A stretch of DNA of 64,000 nucleotides from Mugil cephalus (lineage: Eukaryota > Chordata > Actinopteri > Mugiliformes > Mugilidae), in contig NC_061788.1 in NCBI RefSeq assembly GCF_022458985.1, positions 1,713,826 to 1,777,825 on the forward strand, written 5' to 3'. The notes under the pieces were generated by a model that saw only the letters and a list, made by a program, of their open reading frames with translations, did no database searches and was not told the DNA's origin. The position numbers and the translations under genes were made by a program. Within the stretch, counting starts at the first letter, position 1, and each line of letters begins with the position of its first letter. Below are positions 27,701 to 39,700 of this stretch, one piece after another.

Positions 27701-30700
27701 GTGAAATGTGTTTGTTTCGTACTAGTGCACAGTTTTTGGTCGCATTTTAAAATGCATTTTAACATCTACAGCTAAAAATGTTAAAGTCCAGAGTTGTGCA
27801 TATTTAAAAGTGTCAGAAATGCCTTAAACACTTCGTTAGCTGGGAGCTAACAATGGTTCTATAGAAGCAGCTGATTGGTCGACTAATCAACGCATTAATA
27901 ACGTGTGACCAGTCGATTATCAGAGTAATGGTTTGTGGCGGCTCTACAGGACACACATCCCCCGGTTTGGTCTGGCTCATCACCCGGACGGCACTAAAAG
28001 GTTGTTACCGGCGGGTCATGGGTTTTTTACGAAAGGTGCCTAACAAGCATGTGCACACCCACGCACTCGGCACATGGGCTGGCAACAGTCAACAGGAGGG
28101 ACGGTGGAAGTACGAGAGGACGAAAGAAAGAAAGAAAGAAAGAAAAGAAGAACGAGGAAGACAAAGAGGAGGAGGCAGGGAGAATTAACGCAGCCTATTC
28201 CCAGCGGAGGGTGGGAGGGTGGGGGGGGGGGGGGGCTGAGACCTAGAACAGTAAGTAAACCTAGAAGAATGGCTGCAGGGCTGCTGCGGTCCCCCGGTGC
28301 GCCACAACTACTGGCAAACTGCCCGTCTGCTCACAACGGAGCCGGCGGAGATCGTCTTAGCATCGCAGCGAATGACAATCACCCGCTAATCACCTGCGTA
28401 ACTCGCACAGGAGAATATTAGTCAAAGATTATGGAGAAAATCCTGATTCGGGGTCTTTCAGTGGCTGAGGAGAGTCTGAGAGGAGAGTCTCCGTTTATCA
28501 GACTGCGTCAGGGTAACGTTCAAGTGGCTTTTATTTTTAGCAACACCAAGGTGAAAGGTAGAGCCGGGCTTCAGGAGAATCTTTCCCCAACTCAAATCAA
28601 TCCTTCAGATTTGTTCTTTTTTTAAACATATGCAACATTTCCTGCATGATTTCTGTCGTAACAGACTAGACATGCAGTCACAATGATTAGCCACCGATAA
28701 AAGATGTGAAGCTACAGTGAAAATACTGTGGTAACACCATAAACATTGGCAAAATGTGGAGTTTCTGATGGTGTTTTTTTGTGACTTCCAAGGAGTCGTA
28801 ATTGAAGACCACAAGATATTTATACAAGATGGAGGCAAACAGATGATTCCAGCATCGGTCAAACAGCCCTAGCCTGGAAGACCGTCCGAAATTCTGGTTT
28901 TCTGGTTCCAGGTTGTTGTGAAGTCTCTCTGTTGGGAACTGACTCTGCTCTGGTAGAGTAACAAAAACCTATAAACCCAACTTCATAGCAGACACTCTGG
29001 AAATGCATATGATACCTGGCTGTACCGAGGTTCCCCTCCCAGGTATGACTTTCTTAAAACAGGAAGTGCAAACACACATCCTGGTGTCAGATAACGACTG
29101 ATTCAAGAACAAAACCAAAGACGATATTGAGGAACACCCCTGATTTTGGCTCTGGTTGGTTGGAGGACTGTCCTGTTGATGCAGATTTTCTGTAGCGGTA
29201 GAGACGCGTCCCAAATGAAATCCAGATCCAGTCTAGACGGACACTTTAATTCTGATTGTCTTTGGAAAAACAGCTGCACCTGATTTTACTATTTTCACAA
29301 GCTGTACGGTCCAAACGCTGGAGATGTTGTTTCAGAGCCAGATTAATAAAACATGCTGCTTATGAATGTGGAGACGACTCATTTCTTTAATCCAAAACTG
29401 ACAATGATTTTTGTTTTAACTACTAAGAGCATCGATTGTTCGCGTCGGCCACGAATGAGAAGCCGACACCAGCGTTTGTTTGAAGAGAGAGTGTTATGTT
29501 GTGTTTGTCTAATGCAACGCTCACAGCTCTGTAACTCTGTACTCAAACACAGGGGTGCTCGCGGCGCTATGCTAACAGGTCCTGCGTGTTCCCACCGCTC
29601 AGCGGCTTAGATTTGCATGTTAGCACGTTAACGTTTGCTAATAAGCGCTAAACATAAGTAAACTCAGGTTCACTGGGTGAAAGGTTAATAACCAGAACTC
29701 CTCCTGGGAAAAGAAACCAGCTACAAAACAAAGGTTTAACTTGAACACACAAAGCGCCAACTTCATAGTTTCCCTCTGGTTTGTCGAGAGATTTGTGAGA
29801 ACTTGAAATCAATCCTACGGCTTCGAGTTATGAGTTCATGGCTGATCCACAAAGCTGTGGATGTATCAGCCCCCCCTGTGAGGAACAACCGCTTACCTGC
29901 AGATTTCACCCCGACATTAAACCAATCAATGAACCAGGCCAATGTATCAGCTCCGTCTTAACGGGACATCACAAGAAATTCAGAACATTTCTTTGGGATC
30001 ATTTAGACACAGTGTCTTTTTTTTTTACAAAGTTCATGCACTGGAGATCAGCACTTATGAATTGTTTCACAATCCGTGCCTTTAGAAACTCATTTAAAAA
30101 GGGAACCTTAGCAAAACACATTGGTGGATGTTTTCCCAATCCGGCTTCAAACACAAAACCCACGTCTCTGTGACGTCACCTTTTCTACCGACCTGGTGCT
30201 GCACACAAATAAAACCATTTACCGTTTGAGGTTGCTGCAGCAGTTCCTCACTTTATTGGAGATATAAAGCCGCTGGAAAAGTCACTAAACCAAGGTCCAC
30301 TGCGGACATACAGTCTACATTTCCGTTAAAGATTAAGTCCTTGCATGAATAGTTACGGCTGAACAAAAAAAAAAAAACACCCATGGCTGCAGCCGAGGTC
30401 GACATTTCCCCGAGCCGAGCACTAACTAACAGAATCCATGGGGTTCACTCAGGTCGAAGGCTGCAGCCAAACAACAACAACAACATTTAAAAGAGGAGAA
30501 AAGTTTCCTGGAGACTAATCTTCCAGATTAGGGAGTTTATGGCAGCGTTGGAGGAGCAGAACATTTGTGGAGCAGAGAACACAAGGTACGAGCTCCTGTC
30601 TCCACATTAACCAAAGATTTACTGGACTGAATCCCGTTAATTCTAGGAGAAGACTTTAGGAATCTACAGTTCAGGCGACCGACTCTGGAGCATGTTGCAA

Positions 30701-33700
30701 CTCTGAATAAACTTTATTTATTATTTATATATCATTCCTTGAACCTCCGAGTGGATGTTGTTCTGTAGAGGGAACTGAAGTGTTGACTCACCGATTTTCT
30801 GGTTGAAGATTTTGTCAAACGTCAGCTCATCCCTCTCCTCCAGGTACTTCTGCATCACACTGCGAATACTGCGAACACAAGGCAGGGAAAAGGACAAGCA
30901 CGGATTAATGCACATGAAACAAAAGCATCACCAGCGCCGCCGTCCCATCCCGTCCTCCTCCGCCTCCACCTCCCGCCACAGATCCTGGCCCAGGTTTGGG
31001 ACTCTCCCTGCCACCTGTCCCCCGACGGAGTCAAGCGGCGGGGAGGGAAGTCGGACTCATGGGAGGCAGCGGTGGAACCTGGAGAGAAACACGCTACCCT
31101 GGGAACGGGTGTTAATGAGAAGGAGAGCAGGGGAGAATGAATCAATTAGCGCTCCCTCCACAGGCCCATTAACGGCACATCAGCGCCGAGCGTACAGACG
31201 CCGCAGAGACGCAGGAGGAAGCTTCACCTTACGAGCGGCCGGCGTGAACCGAGCACGAGCGAGGCAAAGCCTGGGCTTCTTAAAGGGGAAATGAAACTGC
31301 AAACTATATCTGAAATAACACCTCTGTCAAAAGTCAAGTATAAAAAGTTGCTAAGATCAAAGATTTGAGAAGTTCGAGTCTCCATCAGTGGGAAACATCA
31401 CGGGGTTGGTTGGAAGTGGACCAGGGTGAACTGGAAAGAGAAGCTAAGGCCGGTATGAATCCTACCAGGTCTACTTTTGAACCGCTGGGCAGTGGTGCCA
31501 CTAAAAGAGGAAGACGTGGTAAAAGAAACCAGTGCGGCTATTGTTCACCAATGGAGTCCATCTACTGAACCATTTAATCCACGTCCTGTCCTCCACCGTC
31601 CACATTCAACGCTGTGGACGGTGGCGATGCCTTCACTGAAACATGTCTGTGGTGAGCTAAGCTAAGCTAGTTGGAACCACACGCTACGTGTATCTGACTA
31701 AAACCATCTTCTTTTAGCTTTGTCTTCTCTTTCACCAGCCCCAATGGTGACGCACATGCTAAAAAAATAGCATAACGACCCCCGTATTGTTTCCTTATAT
31801 GCTAACATTTGTCAGTCGTGTTATATATTGTTGTGGTTCATTTCCTCTTCAAGAATAACTGACGGTTTTTCCAGTAGTTATATTCTGATGAGGCTCAGTT
31901 TGTGGTTTTTTGTCTCATCGAACATCGAGCTTTAAGAATGTGAGTTTTGCTGCAGACTTCTGTGATTATCGGATGAACTGGAGTTGGAACAAAGGGAAGG
32001 TGAACTTTAACTTCTGCACCGAGCTCGAATGCATTACAGTTCGTTATTCGTTACTAAGGGCAACTAAGAGCCGACTAGAGGCGAGCTGGAAAAAAGCAAC
32101 GACACGTGAACGACGAGTAGAAACTGAATCTGATACAGGAAACCCGGAGCCAAATACGGCCCTAGAATCTACAGCTGTTAATTGCATGATTAACTCAAAT
32201 CAGCTGCATTATTTCCTTTGTTAACCAACATCTCGGCTGCTCAGAAAGCTCCCTGCCCCGTTCACATCGGCAGCAGATGCAGATAAGTTAGATCTTGTCG
32301 TGAGAAGCATCTCTCAGGAGCCGTTTCTTTATCTGCTCTTTGGTTTCTGCTCGCATTCTTCTTCTTTTTTCAGCGTTACTGCGACCACACTTCAGATTCT
32401 GCTTCCTTTCCACAGTGCTGCTGCATCTTTGACCACTTACCCAATTCTCACTACAACTACAGGCCGATCCAGATCATAATGATAGAACATACAACCTTTA
32501 TTAATGCAACAAAAGCTAAAGGATTTTGCGTTAACGTGCTACGAACCAGCAGGGCCACGTTTACTCGAATAAAAACAGAATCTGATACGGATCTATTTTC
32601 TTTTCCTGGATCTGATAGCAAGAAATTGTTTTTAAATAGATGCAATTTCATGAATTCTCTTGAGATTCGTTGGCGTGTGAGGACAAAGCAAAAGCTCAGA
32701 CTCTGCGAATGGATTGAGCCCCAGGTTACAGGGACATTATTTTAGGAGTAGGAAGGTCCAGATAACGTTTGACCATTTTAACCATATTTTTCCATTTGTG
32801 CTCGTTTTTTTTTTAGCCCGAGAGCCACAACAGCACAAATACACGAAAACAGTTGTTTTAAAACTTAAAATGACATGAGTGACCATGTGAATCAAAGCTG
32901 AATGGATTCTGGAAACCAGTAGTGACACCTTTTAACTGACAGCTAAATAAACTACGGTGAACGTGACCTGGGCCCATGTTGTTGTTGTTGTAGCTTACAC
33001 ATTCGCTCCGGTGCAAACGCTGCGTGACAAACGCTGGTGCTGCTTCCTGATAAAACCGTGACAGACTTCTGAACGTGACCTCGGCCAGTCAGGGCTGATT
33101 ATTCATTTTCTTACGAGACGCTGCACCGTGGACGCAACATTTCACGAGCAGCCGCATGCTACAGGAACCAGAGCCTAGGAAGTAAGCGCTTCCTCTTTTA
33201 GAGAGATGTGTGAGCTCGGCTGAATCATTAGCAGCTGACTCCGGATTATTTGTATGTCGGACGCTGCGTACAGACACGTCGCCGTTACCATTTACTGTAA
33301 ACGCTGGGGCTTGTTGGCCTGTAGTGAAACAAGCTTTTGGGGGCAGACAGGGGTTTCCGCTCGAGTATAAATGGCGCGGTGAGGTGAGGTAACGCAGCTG
33401 TGGGTTATGAGGCTAGTAATGAAAACACGGCTGCATTGAGAAATTAAATCCTGTATTACAGAGCACTTCCAGCCTCTTTGATCTGCGTCTGAGCTGCTCA
33501 GGCCTCCGACACTGAACGGCATCGTGAGGTAAAAAGCTCATAGTTGATGCCGTTAAGGATGAAAAAGCAGCTGTTTGTCTTTATCAAATCCCAGATGGTC
33601 GCAGAGTCATTGCTTCCCTACCAAAGCTAAGCTCAGTCAGTAACAGCAGCAGCTTTAAACATATCAACATTAGCTCAAGGGAGCAGACGACCCGAGCTCC

Positions 33701-36700
33701 ACGGACAGAAAAACAAAGGCTCTCGCTGCGACGGTGCACGTTGAGTGACAGAATGACCGGCGGCGCGCGGAGATAAATAAGGCAGTATCATCTGCAGGGG
33801 ATGGGCCGTGACGCTGGACTTTCATACGCGGGCGTGAACGCACCGTCTGTCAGCATCTGAGCTTCAAAGTCGGACGAGATGAAGTGGGGACTGACGAGGT
33901 CCTGATAAAAACGTCCACGTCTAAACGGTGGATCCAGGCCTGACCAGAGCTCGCCTGCTGTAGCCTCCTGGATCTCTCCAGTCATCACTTGTGCATTTTA
34001 TCTGCTAAACAGTTTGCATTTCTGTTTAGTGTTTATTTGGTGATTGTTGTTATTTGTGGACGTGTGCTGGTGCCTTTCTTGGCCTGGTCACGCTTGTGAA
34101 AGACGTCTTGATCTTGATAAATGTGAAATAAAAATAAAACTGGTGCAACTGAATAGTCCTAATTCAACTCATTTGACCACTGTTAATCTTCTGTCCATCA
34201 CCACATTAAGCTCCGCCCACCAACCATGTGACTGGTCTGGTTCCAGGTGGAACGTATGCACCAGGCTGCAGTCCCGACGGTGTGTTCAAGTGCAGCTTTT
34301 TGGTCCGTTGGCACAACTTTCATTAACGCTTTAAAGCACGAACACATCGCTGACGACACGTTAACGCTCGCGGTTTTTGAATTAACTCGATGGTTTGACA
34401 TCTCAAGGGTTTAACTAACCTCACTTTTACCAACAACTCTGTCTCCCTGAGCTTGAGTCGCTCCCAAACCTGCAGCCGACAGCGGCGAAGCTTCATGATT
34501 ATCATAATGATGACCAGAGCTTTTTCAGGTTCACGGCCTGCGTCACGGTGACGTCATGACGTCGGCTGGAGGCACAACAGAGCGAAGCTGGAGGCGAACA
34601 CTGTCCCTGACGACCAGGAAAATGTCGCCTTGTTGTATTTTCAGGGGCCAAAAACCGAAGAAGCAAAAACACAAAGCTGACGTTTTATCGGATACCAGCA
34701 AACGCCACCGTAGACGACTTGGGTTGATTCAAAGGAAGGACTGAAATGACTGAAATTACATCAAGTTCATCATTATTTGGTGGTTTCTTGTTAAACACAC
34801 TTAATACCTAAGTTACAGGCTGTGAAGGGTTTATTGTGTAACTCCATGGGGGGGTGAGAGGCCGTTTAATGCCACACAGTGGTTCAGTTTCCCTCCAAAT
34901 CTGGAACAAATGTAAAAAGAGTTTCCAGAAATCAATGTTTTTTTTTTTTTTTTTTAATCCAGTTCTGTTGTTGAGTAAGAGCCTGAAGAACGACCACAGT
35001 CAGGTACTGTTTAACCAACGCACAGGAAGAGGCTGCCTCAAAGTGAAACCAAAAAAGCAGCTGTCAAACCACGTGGAGGACGTAACCTGAAGAGGTTTAC
35101 TCCACGCGGCACGAGCTCCTCGCATTTAATGATTTATGAGCTTCATGAGAACATTTGTGTGTCTCACACAAAGGTAATCTCATCCCCGAGCTAATGAAGG
35201 CACGTTAGTCACAGCGATGAAAACGAGCTCCGAGTGGGTGGAATGGGTTTCGAAACCCCCACATATGCAGCGTGTGTTTGTCACAGCGCTGAGGTTTTAT
35301 TTCATTGAGCAACTTCCAGAGCAGCAGCCTAAAGGTCAGAGTACGTGCAAGCGACGGCTTTTCTCCCATTTTCTCGGGTTATCTTTGTTTTAAAGCGCCA
35401 CGGCGCACATGGTCGCCTTTCATTAAGCTGCTGACACATTCAGGAAGCATGCAGATGTGTCAATATTTAACATATTAACAGGACGTCGATGGCGTTTCTG
35501 GAGCAGGGTCTGTGGGCATGTAGCTGGAGAGCGTTGATAACACCACAGGCCTGGTCTCTGGTCTCACGTATATTTTACACTCCCTCGTTTCAGCTTGAAC
35601 CTGTCGTCTTCACACTATCAGTTATGTCTGTCAATTATTCCTCAAGGAAGATGAGTTAATGCCCGACAACATAAACATGACCGGGGCAGTGAGAGCTTTT
35701 TTATTTGGCTTATTTAAGCCTCTACACGTGTAATTAGCGTCTTTAACGAGAAAATGAGTTATTGTGAAACCTGTTTGTCTGGCTGCTGCGGCTCAGCTGG
35801 ATTCAGGGGGTGTGGATAGCAACACCTCTGCAGAAAAAAAAAAAAAGAATTGAGCCATTTATAACACAAGTAGTCACTTCCTATAACTTCACAATTTTTT
35901 TTGTTTTAGTTTCGGTTTGTGTTGGTTAAAGGTGCGTTCCATTATCTCTGCGTTAACGTGGCTGGAAATCAGCAGCTCTAGTAATTATTAGTTAGTTACA
36001 AGGATTTAGCGCCTTGTGTGATTTTAACATGTTTCTTTTTCTTTTTCTTTTACTAAAATAAACCCTGTCTGTCCCGATTCTCTGTCACAACGCAAACTTC
36101 AAACTTCAACAAGACTCATCTACAAACACCTCGACAGGTTCCTATTATGTTCCTGCTTCTGAAGTGGAGGAGGCAAATATAAACGAAAGGAGGAAGTAAA
36201 AAGCCAACGGCGCCAACGCCGCTGCCACCAGGCTGATGTGGTGTCACGTTTCCAACAAAGAACGTGCAGCTGGTTCTAGGTCGAGGAACCCGACGGGAAC
36301 ACAAATCATAGAAAACAATGGGCGTCTATGGTGCATTAACATCCATCCGGACCAATCTGGTCTCATCTGCTCCATCTACCTGGTGCTAATGAATCAAAAC
36401 GTGTAAATCAGCAGCAGCTAACAGTGCTGATGCTAACGGCAGTAACCTGACCGAGTGAAGTTTTAATTAGCTTAGCCTCCTTAGCTCTATAGCTGCATGG
36501 ATAGAAGTGAAGCTTCAACATGTCTGAGACCAAACGTTTGTCTAAAGTTTGTCTGGACTTCACCTCTAAAGCTGCAACAAGGAGGAAACAACTGGAATTA
36601 GATCCAACATCTGACCACACATAGCATTAGCATTAGCATTTTATGAAAAGGACCAGAGATGTCGCGTCTTTGATGCCTGACAGACCCCACACCACTGGTT

Positions 36701-39700
36701 TTATGAGGATAATCATGAATTTTACTTTATATTGGTTGTATTTATATTATTTAAATTAATATTGTGTTTAACTTGCACGTCACAAAATGCCTTAGAAATA
36801 AAAAGGCTGTTTTTGGACAAAGTTTGCATGTTTTCATTCTTGAAGCACTGGCACCGTTTCAAAAGTGCCAGTTTGGCTCCGGTATCAGATAAAACCTGAA
36901 CCAGATCCAGACCTAGTCGATGACTTGGGGAGATGATGCAGATTTTGGAACAAGCTGAAAAGTCTCTCACACAAGTTAAGTTCTTCTTTGTTCCTGGCGT
37001 TTGGTTATTTTAGATCGGCCGACGCTCGGTGATAAACCGATCATGTGGTGACATCCCTACCTGACTAGCTGGAAAATGAGTGCACTCATGCATCACAAGA
37101 TTGTTTGAGTACTGACAGAAATCACCGCCGGTCTATTTGTTCACTTCTTAACTATTTAAACCTTTTTTTTTTTCCTGTACAAATATTTTTAACCTACATG
37201 CAGCAGCTCAACACAAAAAAAAAAGTTACAAAACGCGGCTTCTCCCAGCATCTGACCAAATCTCTGTTAGCTGGTCCAATATAAAAGACACCACCTCCTC
37301 CTCCACCACCACCACCCCCCAACTGCCTCCAGTGTTACTGTCAAAATCTCACCTCTCTGCCAGAGGACTTAGCCTTGGCCCGCCGAGAATGTGGCAGCAC
37401 CACGCTATCTCCAAAGTGCCACATTTAACAAACCAGGAGGCTGAAAGCTTCGCACACGCTGCTGCTGCTGCTGCAGCCACGACGCCATGCATTAAACGTT
37501 TGCACGCGTTTTGTTTTTCTTTTGTCTTCGCGGCCTTTTATCGAGTTCTCGGGAAGTGGCTCGTCTCTTTATTCCCAGATCTTTTTCCAATCAAAGTGTA
37601 ATTCCTCTGAAGCACTCAAGCTCCATCACAACATGTGGTATAAGGGCTCGAGAGGGAAATAAAAAGTGTTTCGTGCAGTTATATTGGACACATTATTGTG
37701 ATAATAATGACCTAACATGACATGTTTTAAGTGCATTACTGCAAGTCTTGCTTTGTGGACTGATTTACTCAACAGCAGTGCTTTTACGGGTCCATTAGCC
37801 GAGGCTTTCATCTCCTCAGCCCCTGTATTATAATGTGTAATAAATAATAAAGCTCATATCAGGCTCAGAATCACTTTATAAACCACATAAAAAAAAAGAA
37901 AAAAGGACAGAGAACACAATGTTTTCACCTCGACACCACATCAGCTGATCTGCTCCTCTGGTTGATAATGTGCTAATCGGGCAAAGGGTGTCGACTTCGG
38001 CTGGAACGAAGCTGCCAATCCCCCGGATTAACTTCCAGCGTCAATGTTTCCCAACCTGCATTCTCAGCCGAGCATAATAACGAGCGGACTCAATTAGCAT
38101 AGCATTCGGTTTCACTGGCGGCGCGAGGCCGATTAAGTTCTCAAGCGCGCGGCCTAAACTTAGCGCTGACAAATTTACACCGTGTGTGAAGGAGGACGTC
38201 CGGGCCAACGCAGAACCTCAGCGGCCGATTCACCCGGAGGCTCGATGGGTTCGCGATGCTGATCCTGCAAAGACCTGCCGGACCAATCAAAACGTCGGGG
38301 CGGGGCTTAACGTGGTGATGGATAAAACAGTAGTTTGTCTACGTCATTCGAGAGACTACGAGATTTAGGGCCTTATAAAATCAGCAATCACACGGAAATG
38401 GACATTAAATTACAGAGCTGGCTGTCATTTTACGTAAAATATGTTTTTTCACGATAAAAGGGAACTCATGTGACGCGAAAATGCTCCAAGGGTTTCACTA
38501 AAACAATGCACGCTTCACCCCCCTCCTCCCCTCATTAACAACGCAAACACGTCCAAGAGGCTAAAAAGCTTAGAAACTAGTAGTTGATTAGTTAAAATTT
38601 CGTTACCTAGTTCAGTCTCAGGGTTAAATTTGCATAAAATGCTAAAACCTGACACATGTCGCTAACAGCTAGCATGGTAACGTTGTTTTGCAGCAGTTTC
38701 TTTCTGCACCGATCACCCTCTAAAACTAGCGTTAGCAGTAGCTAGCATCACATCAAGTAAATGGCTCTGATTGGTTGGAGGCAAATTAGGGAACAGTTGA
38801 TGTAACTGCACAGCATGTAACACACAATCGTCCGATTCAGATCAAAACTTAATCTGAAAGGTGGGATATGAATTCATAGAAAGCCTCTGCTAGATTTTTT
38901 AAAACTTGAGGCATCTTCTCAGTAGGAATGTTTTGCAAAGCTGCTTTCGCAACAAGTCAATTTAAAAGAAATAGAGAAGAGCCGTACGCAAGCTCGTAAA
39001 ATTACGGGGGGGAAAACCACAAATGTCTGAAACCACTTGTTTTGAAAGTGAAATCCCTCTAAATTAATCAAATCAGGACCTTGTGAATCAGAATGGGAAC
39101 GATATGGGATATCAGCAGCGATATCCGGCCCTGTTGGAGATTTATTTCATTCGTTGTGTTCCTCTGAGCCACAGACCTCCATTGTTGTCCAAAAAGAAAA
39201 AAAAAAAAACATCAGTGAGTCACTGTCGCGTTGCAGTTTATTTTGACTCCATACAATAGGCTGCAAAGAGCTCCAGCTAATCCGAAAATAGTTCACCAAC
39301 TTCTGTTTAGTTCAGTGGAAACCCGCGGACTAATGCCACTGACAGATTCATTCGGCCGTGAATTAAACTATAACTACTTTCAGGAAATGTGCAGGCTTGT
39401 GCCATACAAGGTTAAAAGCTGAGCTGTGTATCCTGAGGGTGAATTTACTGAGCCCAACCCAAACCACGTTCACCTGATCTCCAGATACCATAGCTACTCT
39501 AATTCCTCTAATCGACTTACTGAAGGTAGTTGTTGGTCGAAGCCCATTATTTGATGCGACGCTCATAATTTAGCTTCGTTATTTGCCCTTTTAGGTTCCT
39601 TTAGCCATGGGCGAATCCCATGCCTCTGGTGTGGATGGTTTCCCTTTGGGGGGTTTACCAGGAAGGAGAAGGTGCCATGATAGGCCCAGAATTTACTGGA

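Larger units (their letters stand above)
11442..30791. other. grk3 intron 2 (19.35 kb): repeats, LINE relic, no gene found
   Basis: No exon with a recognisable product on either strand. Listed separately: the composite repeat copies (12.34-13.24, 16.79-17.12, 22.72-23.03, 30.44-30.68 kb), the TTAA element at 12.62 kb, the LINE reverse-transcriptase relic at 14.2 kb, the segment at 16.04-16.48 kb with an inverted partner at 36.4-36.9 kb, the 20.23 kb repeat paired with 47.56 kb, an AT-rich block at 24.25-24.87 kb, the GGACCA array at 25.2 kb and AT-rich DNA at 26.4-26.9 kb. CA, CAC and poly-C microsatellites occur at 15.46-15.75 kb. The rest is unremarkable single-copy-looking sequence. Confidence 0.65.
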
